From Vreelandella zhanjiangensis DSM 21076 (lineage in GTDB: Bacteria > Pseudomonadota > Gammaproteobacteria > Pseudomonadales > Halomonadaceae): a stretch of 64,000 bases of DNA. The DNA lies in contig NZ_KB898651.1 of NCBI RefSeq assembly GCF_000377665.1, positions 241,225-305,224 of the forward strand, written 5' to 3'. Below are positions 1 to 10,113 of this stretch, piece by piece (the first letter of the stretch is position 1; every line of letters starts with the position of its first letter). Both the position numbers and the translations under genes were made by a program. A model generated the notes under the pieces. That model searched no databases, was not told where the DNA came from, and saw only the letters and a list, made by a program, of their open reading frames with translations.

Positions 1-14
1 CACGATCAGGCTAG

Positions 15-51
15 AAACAGAAAACCCGCTCTCATTGAAGAGAACGGGTTT
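15..51 (-). terminator. Intrinsic terminator of the tRNA operon
   Basis: Read on the minus strand, stem AAACCCG..TCTC / GAGA..CGGGTTT is followed by TTTTCTGTTT. It lies just beyond the last tRNA-Arg of the leftward tRNA cluster, as expected for its transcript end. Confidence 0.75.
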
Positions 52-57
52 GAAATC

Positions 58-134
58 TGGCGCGCCCGGGAGGATTCGAACCTCCGACCCCCTGATTCGT
101 AGTCAGGTACTCTATCCAGCTGAGCTACGGGCGC
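58..134 (-). tRNA. tRNA-Arg (anticodon ACG)
   Basis: The minus strand gives a full cloverleaf: acceptor GCGCCCG pairing with CGGGCGC, discriminator G, encoded CCA, T-arm GGTTCGAATCC, and anticodon loop CTACGAA on stem CCTGA/TCAGG, so the anticodon is ACG (arginine CGU/CGC/CGA after A34 deamination). The 77-nt gene is identical to the next copy at 198-274. Confidence 0.97.
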
Positions 135-197
135 TTTAGGTGATGCAAGTGCTTATAAAGTACATAGTGACTTAATACTTTACATCAAGTTAGAAGA

Positions 198-274
198 TGG
201 CGCGCCCGGGAGGATTCGAACCTCCGACCCCCTGATTCGTAGTCAGGTACTCTATCCAGCTGAGCTACGGGCGC
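198..274 (-). tRNA. tRNA-Arg (anticodon ACG), second copy
   Basis: Identical in sequence to the copy at 58-134: same acceptor, ACG anticodon and encoded CCA. The 63-bp spacer between the copies is AT-rich and unrelated to the gene. It lies 17 bp downstream of tRNA-Ser, so all three tRNAs are probably one transcript. Confidence 0.97.
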
Positions 275-291
275 ATCTTCTATTGTGCTAT

Positions 292-384
292 TGGCGGAGA
301 GAGAGGGATTCGAACCCTCGATAGGGCTATAAACCCTATACTCCCTTAGCAGGGGAGCGCCTTCAGCCACTCGGCCACCTCTCC
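292..384 (-). tRNA. tRNA-Ser (anticodon GCT)
   Basis: The minus strand shows a class II tRNA of 93 nt with encoded CCA: acceptor GGAGAGG pairing with CTCTCTCC, an anticodon stem-loop with anticodon GCT, and a long variable arm (TAGGGTTTATAGCCCTA) typical of serine tRNAs. It is the first gene of the leftward tRNA operon. Confidence 0.97.
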
Positions 385-401
385 TCAACGGCACGGCGCG
401 A

Positions 402-430
402 ATATTACCGATTTCAGCAGCTGCTGTCCA
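402..430 (-). promoter_or_regulatory. Sigma-70 promoter of the tRNA operon
   Basis: On the minus strand, -35 TGGACA and -10 TAATAT are separated by exactly 17 bp, and the -10 is followed by a GC-rich discriminator (CGCGCCGTGC) typical of stringently controlled stable-RNA promoters. tRNA-Ser begins about 18 bp downstream of the -10. The spacer contains the palindrome CAGCAGCTGCTG. Confidence 0.7.
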
Positions 431-509
431 TACTTATGTCGATTTTTTTTCGCACCGGCTTTGGGTTGCCGTTTAGACGCCCTGTAATGAGCGTAATAAA
501 AGCGGCCAT

Positions 510-698
510 TTACTCTGTTTCGCTCTCACTATTGCGCTCACGCTGGATACGCTGATAAATCTCTTCACGGTGTACGGCAACATCTTTCGGCGCATTAACA
601 CCAATACGTACCTGGTTACCTTTCACACCTAGCACTGTGACGGTGATTTCATCACCGATCATCAGCGTTTCGCCAACACGGCGGGTTAGGATGAGCAT
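510..698 (-). CDS. csrA: Carbon storage regulator CsrA (RsmA)
   Basis: This 62-residue RNA-binding protein starts [16 protein letters not shown], the CsrA/RsmA signature, with [22 protein letters not shown] in the core and an acidic variable tail. CsrA dimers bind GGA motifs in hairpin loops of mRNA leaders and usually block ribosome entry; they are titrated by CsrB/RsmZ-type sRNAs. The ATG at 698 has an AGGAG ribosome site 8 bp upstream that lies in a hairpin loop, suggesting autoregulation. The order lysC-csrA-tRNA-Ser-tRNA-Arg is common in Pseudomonas and Halomonas relatives. A candidate antagonist sRNA lies in this window at about 12.2-12.4 kb. Confidence 0.97.
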   Translation of the reverse strand: MLILTRRVGETLMIGDEITVTVLGVKGNQVRIGVNAPKDVAVHREEIYQRIQRERNSESETE

Positions 699-700
699 GG

Positions 701-716
701 CTGATCTCCTTTTCAG
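701..716 (-). promoter_or_regulatory. Candidate CsrA site over the csrA ribosome-binding site
   Basis: The minus strand reads CTGA-AAAGGAGA-TCAG immediately before CCATG. A 4-bp stem presents GGA in its loop, and that GGA is part of the Shine-Dalgarno sequence. This is the form of a CsrA target, and csrA autoregulation is established in E. coli; here it is inferred from sequence only. Confidence 0.4.
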
Positions 717-890
717 ACGTTTTATTACAACGGGTTGTGTCCGCCAGAAGCGCCACTACGCCATTATGCGGCATAGTAGCGCCTTCACCAATGGCTCTGG
801 CTCCATGACACCTAAACCTCCCGTTGAAAGAAAGCTCACCACCAGCGGTAGCGAGTACCTCTTCAGCGTAGAAGGTTTAAGGCGTAAATG

Positions 891-2141
891 TTATTCAGAT
901 TCTATATTTGCCTTATCCAGACCAAATGCCTTGTGTAAGGCATTAACCGCCAGCTCCATATGTTTTTCATCGATCACGACTGAAATTTTGATCTCAGACG
1001 TGGAAACCATACGGATATTGACGTTTTCGTCAGCCAGTACGCGGAACATCTTTGAGGCAACGCCTGCATGCGAGCGCATGCCGACACCGACCAGGGATAC
1101 TTTAGCGATATTATCATCGCCACGCAGCTCACCACCGCCCAAATCGGGAATGACGGTTTCTTCGATCAGCTTTTTAGTGGCTTTGTAATCGCCCTTGGCA
1201 ACCGTAAAGGTGAAGTCGGTGTAATCACCTGCTGGCGCCACGTTCTGCACAATCATATCGACTTCGATATTGGCATCGGCGATAGGACCCAAAATACGTG
1301 AAGCAACACCCGGAACATCAGGGGTATGGAGCAGGGTCAGTTTGGCTTCGTTTTTGGTAAACGCGATTCCTGAGATCAGCGGTTCTTCCATGGAGTCCTC
1401 GTCTTGGTCAGAATCTGCAACAATTAAGGTACCGGGGCCATCTTCAAAGCTCGACAGTACCCGCAGGGGAACGTTGTATTTGCCGGCAAACTCTACGGCA
1501 CGGATTTGCAGTACTTTAGAGCCCAGGCTTGCAAGCTCAAGCATTTCTTCAACCGTAATGCTTTCCAGGCGCTGCGCTTTAGTGCACACACGGGGATCAG
1601 TGGTGTAAACCCCGTCGACATCAGTATAAATCTGACACTCGTCCGCATTGAGCGCAGCGGCCAGTGCAACACCGGTGGTGTCGGAGCCACCACGTCCAAG
1701 CGTTGTGATATTGCCTTCTTCATCAACCCCTTGAAAACCCGCGACGACCACAACCTGTCCAGCATCTAGATCGGCTTTAAGGTCATCGGTTTCAATGCGT
1801 TGGATACGCGCCTTGGTATGCGCGCTGTCGGTATGAATACCGATCTGGGCACCCGTGTGCGAGGTCGCCGGTACGCCGATTTGCTGAAGCGCCATGGCCA
1901 GAAGCGAAATCGTTACCTGCTCACCGGTTGAGAGCAGCATATCCATCTCACGCGGGGCGGGGTCTTCATTTAACGCATGGGCCATATCGGTCAGTCGATT
2001 AGTCTCTCCGCTCATTGCAGAGACCACCACGACGATCTGGTGTCCCTGATCACGAAAGCCTTTGACCTTTTCCGCTACGGCCTTAATACGGTCGACAGAG
2101 CCCACCGAGGTGCCGCCGAACTTCTGTACGTATAGTGCCAT
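891..2141 (-). CDS. lysC: Aspartokinase (aspartate kinase)
   Basis: LysC phosphorylates L-aspartate, the first step towards lysine, threonine, methionine and diaminopimelate. The 416-residue protein has the kinase motif KFGGTSVG at residues 7-14, the central TTLGRGGSDTT loop, and two C-terminal ACT domains (from about 265) that bind feedback effectors. Length and domain order match the monofunctional Pseudomonas-type Ask, not the fused ThrA/MetL enzymes. It lies 91 bp downstream of alaS behind a terminator-like hairpin and 192 bp upstream of csrA, all leftward. The start has an upstream GGAAAAACGG purine stretch; no alternative ATG is closer to the KFGG motif. Confidence 0.96.
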   Translation of the reverse strand: MALYVQKFGGTSVGSVDRIKAVAEKVKGFRDQGHQIVVVVSAMSGETNRLTDMAHALNEDPAPREMDMLLSTGEQVTISLLAMALQQIGVPATSHTGAQIGIHTDSAHTKARIQRIETDDLKADLDAGQVVVVAGFQGVDEEGNITTLGRGGSDTTGVALAAALNADECQIYTDVDGVYTTDPRVCTKAQRLESITVEEMLELASLGSKVLQIRAVEFAGKYNVPLRVLSSFEDGPGTLIVADSDQDEDSMEEPLISGIAFTKNEAKLTLLHTPDVPGVASRILGPIADANIEVDMIVQNVAPAGDYTDFTFTVAKGDYKATKKLIEETVIPDLGGGELRGDDNIAKVSLVGVGMRSHAGVASKMFRVLADENVNIRMVSTSEIKISVVIDEKHMELAVNALHKAFGLDKANIESE

Positions 2142-2198
2142 ATGCCGTTTTTCCTATTCGTTCGGAAATGGAGGATGAAACGTAATTTAAATGAACAA

Positions 2199-2228
2199 AA
2201 GGCCGGTCGCTATAATGCCACCGGCCTT
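2199..2228 (-). terminator. Terminator-like hairpin after alaS
   Basis: AAGGCCGGT and ACCGGCCTT form a 9-bp stem around a 12-nt loop, followed on the minus strand by TTGTTCATTT. It sits 5 bp beyond the alaS stop, so it probably ends or attenuates alaS transcription before lysC. Confidence 0.65.
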
Positions 2229-2232
2229 GGGT

Positions 2233-4842
2233 TTAGCTAAGTATATTTTCAAGCCATGCCGGAACACTGCTCAAGGCGCCGGGTAAGCCATCGGGCTGAC
2301 TACCCCCTGCCTGTGCCATGTCGGCACGACCACCACCTTTACCTCCCACCTGCGAGGCAACATGGTTAACCAGCTCACCCGCTTTCACGCGTTCGGTAAG
2401 ATCCTGCGTCACGCCTGCAATCAGGCTGACTTTACCGGCAGCCTTATCAGCCACACCCAGGATAATCACGCCTGAGCCGATTTTATTTTTCAGCTGATCG
2501 AGCACGCCGCGCAGATCTTTACCGGAAACGCCTTCCAGCTGGGTTGCCAGCAGCTTAACGCCGTGGATCTCTTGCGCCTGGCTCAACATATCGCTGCCTG
2601 CGGCGCTGGCAAGTTTGGCTTTTAACTGCTCAAGCTCTTTTTCCAGGCTACGGTTACGTTCAACCAGCGACTCAACGCGGGCTTCAACCTGCTCAGGTTT
2701 GGTTTTCAAACGCTCGCCCAGACGCTGCACGCGGGCTTCCTGATCACGGAAATAAGCCAGTGCATTCTCGCCGGTAATAGCTTCGATCCGGCGAACGCCG
2801 GATGCGATACCGACCTCGCTGACAATGTGGCAACAGCCGATATCGCCGCTTCGGCCCACGTGGGTACCGCCACACAGCTCAATAGAGAAGTCGTCTGCAC
2901 CAATGGTCAAGACGCGTACGTTTTCCGCGTATTTGGCTTCAAACAGCGCGGCCGCGCCTTTAGCCTTGGCCTGATCCAGGCTCATCTGCTCGGTTTTCGT
3001 TGGCGCATTGGCAAGAATCTGCTCATTTACTAGCCGCTCAACTTCCGCTAACTGCTCGGCGGTCATGGGCTCAAAATGGCTAAAGTCAAAGCGCAGACGC
3101 TCGGCATTCACCAGCGAGCCTTTCTGCTGAACATGATCACCCAGCACCATACGCAGGGCTTTATGCAGCAGGTGGGTGGCCGAGTGGTTGCGGATCGTTG
3201 CCGAGCGCAGGCTGACATCGACCTGCCCTTTCACGCTTGCGCCTACGTTAAGCGCGCCTTCCACCATGATGCCCTGATGCAGGTGATGGCCGCTCTGCTT
3301 TTGCGTGTCGGTGACCTGAAAGCGGCCGCCTTCCACATATAAGTAGCCGGTATCGCCTACCTGACCGCCAGACTCACCGTAGAATGGCGTACGATCCAAT
3401 ACCACGGTGCCCTTCTGGCCCGCTTCCAGCGCCGCCAGGGCATTGCCTTCGCTATCTACAATGGCGGTTACGGTGGACTGATCTTCCAGACGATCATAGC
3501 CGGTAAAGCTGGTTTCACCGTCAAGCTCGATAGAGGCGCTGTAGTCGGCACCGAACTGGCTGGCAGCACGAGCACGCTCACGCTGAGCTTCAAGCTCACG
3601 CTGGAAACCTTCTTCATCCAGGGTGACGTTACGCTCGCGGCAAACATCGGCGGTAAGATCGAACGGGAAGCCGTAGGTATCGTAAAGCTTAAATACCGTT
3701 TCACCCGAGAGCATATTGCCCTCAAGCTCTTCAAGCGCCGCGTTCAGCAATCCCATCCCGTGATCAAGGGTACGGGCAAACTGCTCTTCTTCTTTCAATA
3801 GAACGCGGGCAATCTGCGCACGCGCCTCACGAAGCTCAGGGTAGGCTTCGCCCATCTCGGCATCCAGCGCATCCACCAGCATATGGAAGAACGGCTTGGT
3901 CGCGCCCAGCTTGTGGCCATGGCGAATTGCCCGACGGATAATACGCCGCAGCACGTAGCCACGGCCTTCGTTAGACGGCAGTACGCCGTCGGCAATCAGG
4001 AAAGCACACGAACGGATGTGATCTGCAATAACGCGCAGCGAAGGCGTCGCGGTATCCGCGTGCCCGGTCGCTTTGGCGGCCGCCTGAAGCAGGTTCTGGA
4101 ACAGGTCGATCTCGTAGTTGGAGTGAACGCCCTGCATCACTGCAGCGACCCGCTCAAGGCCCATGCCGGTATCGATTGACGGCTTGGGCAGCGGGTTCAG
4201 CGTACCCTGGGCATCGCGGTCGAACTGCATGAAGACCAGGTTCCAGATCTCAATATAGCGGTCGCCATCTTCATCGGCACTGCCGGGAGGGCCGCCCCAT
4301 ACGTCAGGGCCATGGTCAAAGAAGATTTCCGAGCTGGGGCCACAAGGGCCGGTATCGCCCATCTGCCAGAAGTTGTCTTCATCCAGGCGAGAGAAGCGCT
4401 CGGGGTCGATGCCGATTTCGTCCTTCCAGATACGCTCGGCTTCATCGTCGCTAATGTGCACCGTTACCCAAAGCTTCTCTTTGGGAAGCCCTAGAGTCTC
4501 GGTTAAAAAGGTCCACGCGAAGCGAATGGCATCATGCTTGAAGTAATCGCCAAAGCTGAAGTTACCCAGCATTTCGAAAAACGTATGGTGGCGCGCCGTG
4601 TAGCCGACGTTGTCCAGGTCATTGTGCTTGCCCCCCGCGCGAACACAGCGCTGGGCAGAAGTGGCGCGCACATAGGGGCGCGGGTCGCGACCCAGGAAGA
4701 CATCCTTGAAGGGCACCATGCCCGCATTGGTGAAGAGCAGCGTGGGGTCGTTACCTGGCACCAGAGAGCCTGTGGGTACAATGGTATGTCCCTGCTCTTC
4801 AAAAAAGGATAAAAAAGCCTGTCTAATCTCTGCGCTTCTCAT
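2233..4842 (-). CDS. alaS: Alanyl-tRNA synthetase
   Basis: AlaS charges tRNA-Ala in the cytoplasm. The 869-residue protein has the class II core at the N-terminus ([39 protein letters not shown]), the editing domain with zinc-binding HSATHLLH near residue 552 and CGGTHV near 657, then a coiled-coil C-Ala/DHHA1 segment ending in the usual [15 protein letters not shown] near the C-terminus. Length is close to the E. coli enzyme (876). It is transcribed after recX in the common recA-recX-alaS order, with a 170-bp gap that holds its own promoter-like -10 and a strong leader hairpin. Confidence 0.98.
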   Translation of the reverse strand: MRSAEIRQAFLSFFEEQGHTIVPTGSLVPGNDPTLLFTNAGMVPFKDVFLGRDPRPYVRATSAQRCVRAGGKHNDLDNVGYTARHHTFFEMLGNFSFGDYFKHDAIRFAWTFLTETLGLPKEKLWVTVHISDDEAERIWKDEIGIDPERFSRLDEDNFWQMGDTGPCGPSSEIFFDHGPDVWGGPPGSADEDGDRYIEIWNLVFMQFDRDAQGTLNPLPKPSIDTGMGLERVAAVMQGVHSNYEIDLFQNLLQAAAKATGHADTATPSLRVIADHIRSCAFLIADGVLPSNEGRGYVLRRIIRRAIRHGHKLGATKPFFHMLVDALDAEMGEAYPELREARAQIARVLLKEEEQFARTLDHGMGLLNAALEELEGNMLSGETVFKLYDTYGFPFDLTADVCRERNVTLDEEGFQRELEAQRERARAASQFGADYSASIELDGETSFTGYDRLEDQSTVTAIVDSEGNALAALEAGQKGTVVLDRTPFYGESGGQVGDTGYLYVEGGRFQVTDTQKQSGHHLHQGIMVEGALNVGASVKGQVDVSLRSATIRNHSATHLLHKALRMVLGDHVQQKGSLVNAERLRFDFSHFEPMTAEQLAEVERLVNEQILANAPTKTEQMSLDQAKAKGAAALFEAKYAENVRVLTIGADDFSIELCGGTHVGRSGDIGCCHIVSEVGIASGVRRIEAITGENALAYFRDQEARVQRLGERLKTKPEQVEARVESLVERNRSLEKELEQLKAKLASAAGSDMLSQAQEIHGVKLLATQLEGVSGKDLRGVLDQLKNKIGSGVIILGVADKAAGKVSLIAGVTQDLTERVKAGELVNHVASQVGGKGGGRADMAQAGGSQPDGLPGALSSVPAWLENILS

Positions 4843-4870
4843 AGGGTATCCGTAACATTAAAGCATGATG

Positions 4871-4921
4871 CCCCAGGGCGCTGTCGCCGCTACCCGCTGG
4901 GGTCGCAAAAGCGCCATTATA
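4871..4921 (-). promoter_or_regulatory. alaS promoter -10 and GC-rich leader hairpin
   Basis: The minus strand has a perfect TATAAT at 4921-4916. Its leader contains CCCCAG/CTGGGG (4902-4897 with 4876-4871) closing a further paired GC-rich stem, about 28 nt before the ATG. The TTGACA only 7 bp upstream of TATAAT is too close to be its -35. Whether the hairpin regulates alaS is unknown. Confidence 0.35.
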
Positions 4922-5012
4922 GCGCAGTTGTCAAACGACTAAAGCGGCAGTTAGTAGCTAATAGCTAAAGACGTAAGAAAACGATAACGCACAATAGTGA
5001 TAAAAGAAGGCT

Positions 5013-5474
5013 TTACAAGCAAGAGAGCGCGTAACGAATTTGTTCAAAATCGAAACCGCGAGAGGCAAGAAAGCGCTCACGTTTGGCGCGTTCCTTGGGG
5101 GTGTCACCGGGGGAGGAGAAGCGCCGCGCCAAGGTATCACTGGCCAGCTCAAACCAGTCAACGCCTTCGTTGTCTTCAACGCAGGCGAGCGCATTGCTTA
5201 AAATTTCCTGGTCAACGCCACGCTGGCGGAGCTCGCCTTTAATGCGTATGACGCCTTGGCCACGGATGATACGTGAACGAATAAAGCTTTCGGCAAAGCG
5301 CACATCCGACTGGAGCCCCTGCTCTTCCAGAGTATCCAGGCACGCCTCGATGTCCGCGTTCTCGAAAGCCTTCTTTTTTAGTCTTTGCGCTATCTCAGCG
5401 CGAGAGTACTCGCGCCGAGATAGCAGCTGAAGCGCTATGTCGCGTGGGGTTGCATCACGTGACGAAGCAAACAT
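5013..5474 (-). CDS. recX: RecA modulator RecX
   Basis: RecX binds RecA filaments and limits their extension. The 153-residue, mostly helical, basic protein shows the RecX tandem helical repeats (ALQLLSRREYSRAEIAQRL; IEACLDTLEEQGLQSDVRFAESFIRSR; IKGELRQRGV). It starts only 5 bp after the recA stop, so it is almost certainly translated from the recA transcript and induced in the SOS response with it. Its length matches Pseudomonas and Halomonas RecX and is slightly shorter than E. coli (166). Confidence 0.95.
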   Translation of the reverse strand: MFASSRDATPRDIALQLLSRREYSRAEIAQRLKKKAFENADIEACLDTLEEQGLQSDVRFAESFIRSRIIRGQGVIRIKGELRQRGVDQEILSNALACVEDNEGVDWFELASDTLARRFSSPGDTPKERAKRERFLASRGFDFEQIRYALSCL

Positions 5475-5479
5475 TCGAT

Positions 5480-6541
5480 TTACAGCAGGTCGTCGTCAGC
5501 ATCAGCGGCGACATCAGCAGCCGGCGCTTCTTCTTTTTTCGGGTCAGGCTTGGCAAGCAGCTGTTCCCGAATCTGGCTTTCGATCTCTTGCATGATTTCC
5601 GGATGCTCTTCAAGGTACTGGGCGGCGTTTGCCTTGCCCTGACCAATCTTGTTGCCTTTATAGCTGTACCAGGCGCCTGCCTTGTCGACCAGGTTGCACT
5701 GCACGCCCAGATCAACCACCTCACCAGCATGGTAAATACCCTTGCCGTACAGGATCTGGAACTCGGCCTGACGGAACGGCGGTGCTACCTTGTTTTTAAC
5801 CACTTTAACGCGGGTTTCGTTACCGGTGACTTCATCACCCGATTTTACGGAACCGGTACGGCGAATATCGAGCCGCACGCTGGCGTAAAACTTCAGCGCG
5901 TTACCGCCAGTCGTGGTTTCCGGGCTACCAAACATCACGCCGATCTTCATGCGGATCTGGTTGATAAACACCACGAGGCAGTTGGCGTTTTTGATATTAC
6001 CGGTGATTTTACGCAGCGCCTGAGACATCAAACGCGCCTGCAGACCTACATGGGTATCACCCATTTCGCCTTCGATTTCAGCCCGCGGTGTCAGCGCGGC
6101 AACGGAGTCGATAATGATCACGTCAACGCCGCCCGAGCGGACCAGCATATCGGTGATTTCAAGCGCCTGCTCACCGGTGTCCGGCTGAGATACCAGCAGG
6201 TCATCCAGGTTAACACCCAGTTTTTCTGCATAGCTTGGATCAAGGGCGTGCTCGGCATCAACGAACGCACATACCTTGCCCTGCTTCTGTGCTTGAGCAA
6301 TGACCGACAGGGTCAGCGTGGTTTTACCCGACGATTCCGGTCCAAAAATCTCTACCACCCGGCCAAAGGGCAAACCACCAATGCCAAGAGCGATGTCCAA
6401 GCCTAGCGAGCCAGTGGACACTGACGGCATGACGACGCGCGGAGCGTCGCCCAAGCGCATCACCGTGCCTTTACCAAACTGGCGGTCGATCTGACTAAGT
6501 GCGGCGTTTAGCGCTTTCGTACGGTTGTCATCCTGAGCCAT
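5480..6541 (-). CDS. recA: Recombinase RecA
   Basis: RecA is the ATP-dependent strand-exchange protein and the co-protease that triggers LexA cleavage. The 353-residue protein has Walker A GPESSGKT at 67-74, the MAW-type [14 protein letters not shown] segment, loop L2 [33 protein letters not shown] residues, and an acidic C-terminal tail ([12 protein letters not shown]). It is transcribed leftward with recX immediately after. A LexA box lies 20 bp upstream of the ATG. A long open frame on the opposite strand is a codon-bias shadow. Confidence 0.99.
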   Translation of the reverse strand: MAQDDNRTKALNAALSQIDRQFGKGTVMRLGDAPRVVMPSVSTGSLGLDIALGIGGLPFGRVVEIFGPESSGKTTLTLSVIAQAQKQGKVCAFVDAEHALDPSYAEKLGVNLDDLLVSQPDTGEQALEITDMLVRSGGVDVIIIDSVAALTPRAEIEGEMGDTHVGLQARLMSQALRKITGNIKNANCLVVFINQIRMKIGVMFGSPETTTGGNALKFYASVRLDIRRTGSVKSGDEVTGNETRVKVVKNKVAPPFRQAEFQILYGKGIYHAGEVVDLGVQCNLVDKAGAWYSYKGNKIGQGKANAAQYLEEHPEIMQEIESQIREQLLAKPDPKKEEAPAADVAADADDDLL

Positions 6542-6560
6542 GCAAACACCCTCATCACAA

Positions 6561-6578
6561 ACTGTATAATTACACAGT
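6561..6578 (-). promoter_or_regulatory. LexA (SOS) box of recA
   Basis: ACTGTGTAATTATACAGT on the minus strand matches the gammaproteobacterial LexA consensus CTG-N10-CAG with the usual AT-rich alternating centre. It lies 20 bp before the recA start and so controls recA-recX. Confidence 0.92.
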
Positions 6579-6629
6579 ATTATGCCAAAAATTTGCTGGT
6601 AAACAAATCCTCAACGTCGTTTTTAACGA

Positions 6630-7163
6630 TTATTTCTCAACCTCACCTTCCCCAAAAGCATCCAGGCGCGCTACCAGGCCTGCCAGCGCCTCGCGTACTG
6701 CCTGCTCGCGCACTGCCTGACGATCACCGGGAAAATGAAAGCATTCCGCCTGCTGGTGAATCTTATCTCCCCAGGCAAGCCAGACGGTTCCCACCGGTTT
6801 TTCTGGATTGCCGCCATCAGGCCCGGCAACACCGCTTACCGCAACGCCCAATTGAGCGCCGCTTTCCTGACAAGCGCCTGCGACCATTGCCTTCACCACC
6901 GCCTCACTGACGGCACCTTCAGCTTCCAGTGTAGCGGCTGGCACACCTAACAGGCGTGTTTTTGCCGTATTCGCATAGGTAATATAGCCCGTTGTAAAAT
7001 AAGCCGAGCTTCCCGCCGCCGAGGTAATGGCACTGGCGATGCCACCGCCCGTACATGACTCCGCCGCGGTTATTTCTATCTGACGCTGCTGACAGACCCG
7101 CCCAAGCCGCTGTGCCAGAAGTGACAAATCAAGATTTTTAAGGCTGGATACGCTAGGGGGCAT
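6630..7163 (-). CDS. pncC: Nicotinamide-nucleotide amidohydrolase, CinA/PncC family
   Basis: PncC deamidates nicotinamide mononucleotide to nicotinate mononucleotide in pyridine-nucleotide recycling. The 177-residue protein is the stand-alone CinA C-terminal domain: AAESCTGGGIASAITSAAGSSAYF near residues 33-56, TYAN, AVSGVAGPDGG and KPVGTVWLAW. It lies 88 bp upstream of recA on the same strand, the usual cinA-recA order, and is divergent from mutS. Its possible co-transcription with recA is uncertain because recA has its own LexA-controlled promoter. Confidence 0.93.
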   Translation of the reverse strand: MPPSVSSLKNLDLSLLAQRLGRVCQQRQIEITAAESCTGGGIASAITSAAGSSAYFTTGYITYANTAKTRLLGVPAATLEAEGAVSEAVVKAMVAGACQESGAQLGVAVSGVAGPDGGNPEKPVGTVWLAWGDKIHQQAECFHFPGDRQAVREQAVREALAGLVARLDAFGEGEVEK

Positions 7164-7365
7164 GGTCGCTCCTTCATGTAGGACATCAGTTCAGCGTAGA
7201 ATACTGCGTTTAGCTTTCTCAAAGAAATCGCTCAAAGAAATCGCGCAAAAAGTACGTAACCCAAGAATGTGGTTAAAAAGGTAGTAAAGAGCGTATTTCA
7301 AAGCACATATTTCAAGAACATGCCGCAAGCCACGCTGGCTTGCGCCACGCTCAATCAGGACGCCC

Positions 7366-9957
7366 ATGTCACAGGCCATTCCCCCCAACACGCCAATGAT
7401 CACGCAATATTTAAAGATCAAACGTGAACACCCCGAGGTACTACTGTTCTACCGCATGGGGGATTTTTACGAGCTGTTTTTCGACGACGCCAAACGCGCT
7501 TCAGCCCTGCTGGACATTACGCTCACCCAGCGCGGCCAGTCAGGCGGCAAACCGATCCCCATGGCTGGCATCCCCTATCATAGCGCCGAGGGCTATCTCG
7601 CCCGCCTGGTGGCTACCGGTGAATCCGTGGCCATCTGCGAGCAAATTGGTGATCCGGCTACCAGCAAAGGCCCCGTCGAACGGCAGGTAGTGCGCATTGT
7701 GACACCCGGCACCCTGCACGATGAGGCCCTGCTCGACGCCCGCCGCGACAACGTGCTGGTCGCTTTGGCATCTGGCAGCGATCGCTGGGGACTTGCCTGG
7801 CTTGAGCTTTCCAGCGGACGTTTTAGCGTGCTGGAAGTAGACAGCGAAGCCGAGATGCTCGCCGAGCTGACCCGTCTTTCACCCGCCGAGTTACTGGTAC
7901 CCGAGAGCTTAACGCTTCCCGACATGTGGTCGCAAAAGCGTAGCTTACGCCGACAGGGCGAGTGGTTGTTTGATCTGGAAAGCGCCAATCGCAGCCTGTG
8001 CGATCAGTTTGAAGTGCAGGATCTGCGTGGGTTTGGCTGCGCTCATCTAACGACCGCGCTTGTCGCCGCCGGTGTGCTGATCGATTACGCGCGTGACACA
8101 CAGCGCTCGCGCCTGCCCCACGTCACCGCGCTGAGCGTCGAAAACCGCGATGACGCAGTAGTGATCGATGGTGCCAGCCGACGCAATCTGGAGATTGATA
8201 TCAACCTGGGCGGCAGTGCCGACAATACGCTGGCAAGCGTGTTGGACACCTGCACCACTGCAATGGGTTCACGGCTACTGAAACGTTGGCTGAATCGCCC
8301 TCTGCGCCAGCGCGAGACGGTACAGGGCCGCCAGGCCGGCGTTGCACTGTTAAGCCTGGACGCCGCCTATATGACGCTGCGCGACACGCTCAATGATGTT
8401 GGTGATGTCGAGCGTATTCTGGCGCGCGTTGCGCTGTATAGCGCCCGGCCGCGCGATTTGGCGCGCCTGAGAGATGCCCTCAATACCCTGCCCATGCTTG
8501 AGCAGCAGCTAAGTGACGTCGAAAGTGGCAGCGCTCTGGACAACCTGCGCCCACATATCCGCCCCTATCCCGACATCGCCGACACGCTCAACCGGGCGCT
8601 GATTGAGAACCCGCCCGTAGTTATCCGTGATGGCGGTGTGATTGCCGATGGCTTTGACGCCGAGCTTGATGAGCACCGCGGCATGGCCGAAAACGCCGGC
8701 AGCTACCTGGTCAAGCTTGAACTGCGTGAACGTGAACGTACCGGACTTGCCAACCTGAAGGTCGGCTACAACCGCGTACACGGCTACTTTATCGAGCTGC
8801 CCCGCTCTCAGGCCCAGCAGGCCCCGGCTGACTATATTCGCCGCCAAACACTGAAAAACGCCGAGCGATTTATCATCCCGGAACTTAAAGAGTTCGAAGA
8901 TAAGGCGCTATCGGCCAAGTCGCGCGCCTTGACTCGTGAAAAGTGGCTGTACGACCGCCTGCTTGGCGAGCTCAACGAAAATCTAACCGCCCTGCAGGGT
9001 ACCTCTCGGGCACTCGCCGAACTGGACGTGCTGTGCGCTTTTGCCGAGCGCGCCGAGGCGCTCAACTGGGTGCGCCCAACGTTAAGCGATGCCACCGGCA
9101 TTACGATTACCGCAGGCCGCCACCCGGTCGTGGAACAGGTAAGCGATAAGCCGTTTGTACCTAACGACGTGCTGCTCACACCCGAGCGGCATATGTTGAT
9201 TATCACCGGCCCCAACATGGGCGGTAAATCTACCTATATGCGCCAGACGGCACTGATTGCACTGCTGGCCCATAGCGGTAGCTTTGTGCCCGCGGATGCG
9301 GCTGAAATAGGCCCTATCGACCGGATCTTCACCCGTATTGGTTCATCGGATGATTTGGCGGGTGGTCGCTCGACGTTTATGGTCGAGATGACCGAAACCG
9401 CGAATATTTTGCATAATGCAACCGAGCAAAGCCTGGTACTTATGGATGAAATTGGCCGGGGCACGAGCACTTTTGATGGTCTTTCGCTTGCCTGGGCGAG
9501 TGCCGAACATCTTGCCCAGGCGCACGCGCTCACGCTGTTTGCCACCCACTACTTTGAAATGACGGCGCTGCCTGACCAGGCCGAGGGTGTGGCCAATATC
9601 CATTTAACCGCCACCGAGCACGGCGACAGCATTGTGTTTATGCATCGCATAGAGGCGGGCCCGGCGAGCCAAAGCTATGGCTTACAGGTAGCCCAACTGG
9701 CGGGCGTGCCCACGCATGTCATTAAACGTGCCAGGGAAAAGCTGATTGCGCTTGAGCAGCGCGATGTGAACACGCATCAGGCACGCTCTGCTGGCGTATC
9801 GGAACATTACCCTCAGGCAACATCCGCCCCCCAGCAAAACGATCTGTTTGCCAGCACACCGCATCCGGTTGTAGAAGCGCTTGAGCGCGCGGATGTAGAC
9901 GATTTATCGCCCCGTGAAGCGCTTGCGCTGATTTATCAATGGCGGGATCTGCTGTAA
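7366..9957 (+). CDS. mutS: DNA mismatch repair protein MutS
   Basis: MutS recognises mispairs and small loops and recruits MutL. The 863-residue protein carries the mispair wedge motif GDFYE (Phe34, Glu36), Walker [10 protein letters not shown] near residue 614, and the Walker B/signature [12 protein letters not shown] near 693, ending with the helix-turn-helix and a tetramerisation-type tail. The ATG at 7366 has an AGGA site 6 bp upstream. The 202-bp divergent gap to pncC contains a GCAAGCC hairpin and a repeated TCAAAGAAATCGC with no recognised role. Confidence 0.98.
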   Translation: MSQAIPPNTPMITQYLKIKREHPEVLLFYRMGDFYELFFDDAKRASALLDITLTQRGQSGGKPIPMAGIPYHSAEGYLARLVATGESVAICEQIGDPATSKGPVERQVVRIVTPGTLHDEALLDARRDNVLVALASGSDRWGLAWLELSSGRFSVLEVDSEAEMLAELTRLSPAELLVPESLTLPDMWSQKRSLRRQGEWLFDLESANRSLCDQFEVQDLRGFGCAHLTTALVAAGVLIDYARDTQRSRLPHVTALSVENRDDAVVIDGASRRNLEIDINLGGSADNTLASVLDTCTTAMGSRLLKRWLNRPLRQRETVQGRQAGVALLSLDAAYMTLRDTLNDVGDVERILARVALYSARPRDLARLRDALNTLPMLEQQLSDVESGSALDNLRPHIRPYPDIADTLNRALIENPPVVIRDGGVIADGFDAELDEHRGMAENAGSYLVKLELRERERTGLANLKVGYNRVHGYFIELPRSQAQQAPADYIRRQTLKNAERFIIPELKEFEDKALSAKSRALTREKWLYDRLLGELNENLTALQGTSRALAELDVLCAFAERAEALNWVRPTLSDATGITITAGRHPVVEQVSDKPFVPNDVLLTPERHMLIITGPNMGGKSTYMRQTALIALLAHSGSFVPADAAEIGPIDRIFTRIGSSDDLAGGRSTFMVEMTETANILHNATEQSLVLMDEIGRGTSTFDGLSLAWASAEHLAQAHALTLFATHYFEMTALPDQAEGVANIHLTATEHGDSIVFMHRIEAGPASQSYGLQVAQLAGVPTHVIKRAREKLIALEQRDVNTHQARSAGVSEHYPQATSAPQQNDLFASTPHPVVEALERADVDDLSPREALALIYQWRDLL

Positions 9958-9993
9958 TTGGCGCAAGAGAAGACGCTCAGAGCTTGCCGTTAG

Positions 9994-10028
9994 GTATGGG
10001 CACCACTAGAATGTCGCCCATACTTTTT
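9994..10028 (+). terminator. mutS terminator
   Basis: GTATGGGC and GCCCATAC form an 8-bp stem followed by TTTTT, 37 bp beyond the mutS stop and upstream of fdxA. Confidence 0.75.
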
Positions 10029-10113
10029 AGCTTATAAAAAACGGCTGTTTTATAACCATTCACGATTGACCATGACCGGACTGTACCTCCGGTCCCGCAA
10101 GAGGGATAGCGCG

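Noticed and set aside
1..274. Integration site at the duplicated tRNA-Arg genes
   Set aside because: The repeats are complete tRNA genes in one operon, and no integrase or phage gene is next to them.
4916..4934. TTGACA 7 bp upstream of TATAAT before alaS, read as a full promoter
   Set aside because: The spacing is far too short for a sigma-70 -35/-10 pair; only the -10 is retained.
5444..6406. 320-codon open frame on the plus strand opposite recA
   Set aside because: It lies wholly antisense to recA, has no ribosome site, and its composition follows recA codon bias.
7210..7250. Repeated TCAAAGAAATCGC in the pncC/mutS gap as an operator
   Set aside because: There are only two short adjacent copies with no symmetry and no known regulator; it may be a simple slippage duplication.
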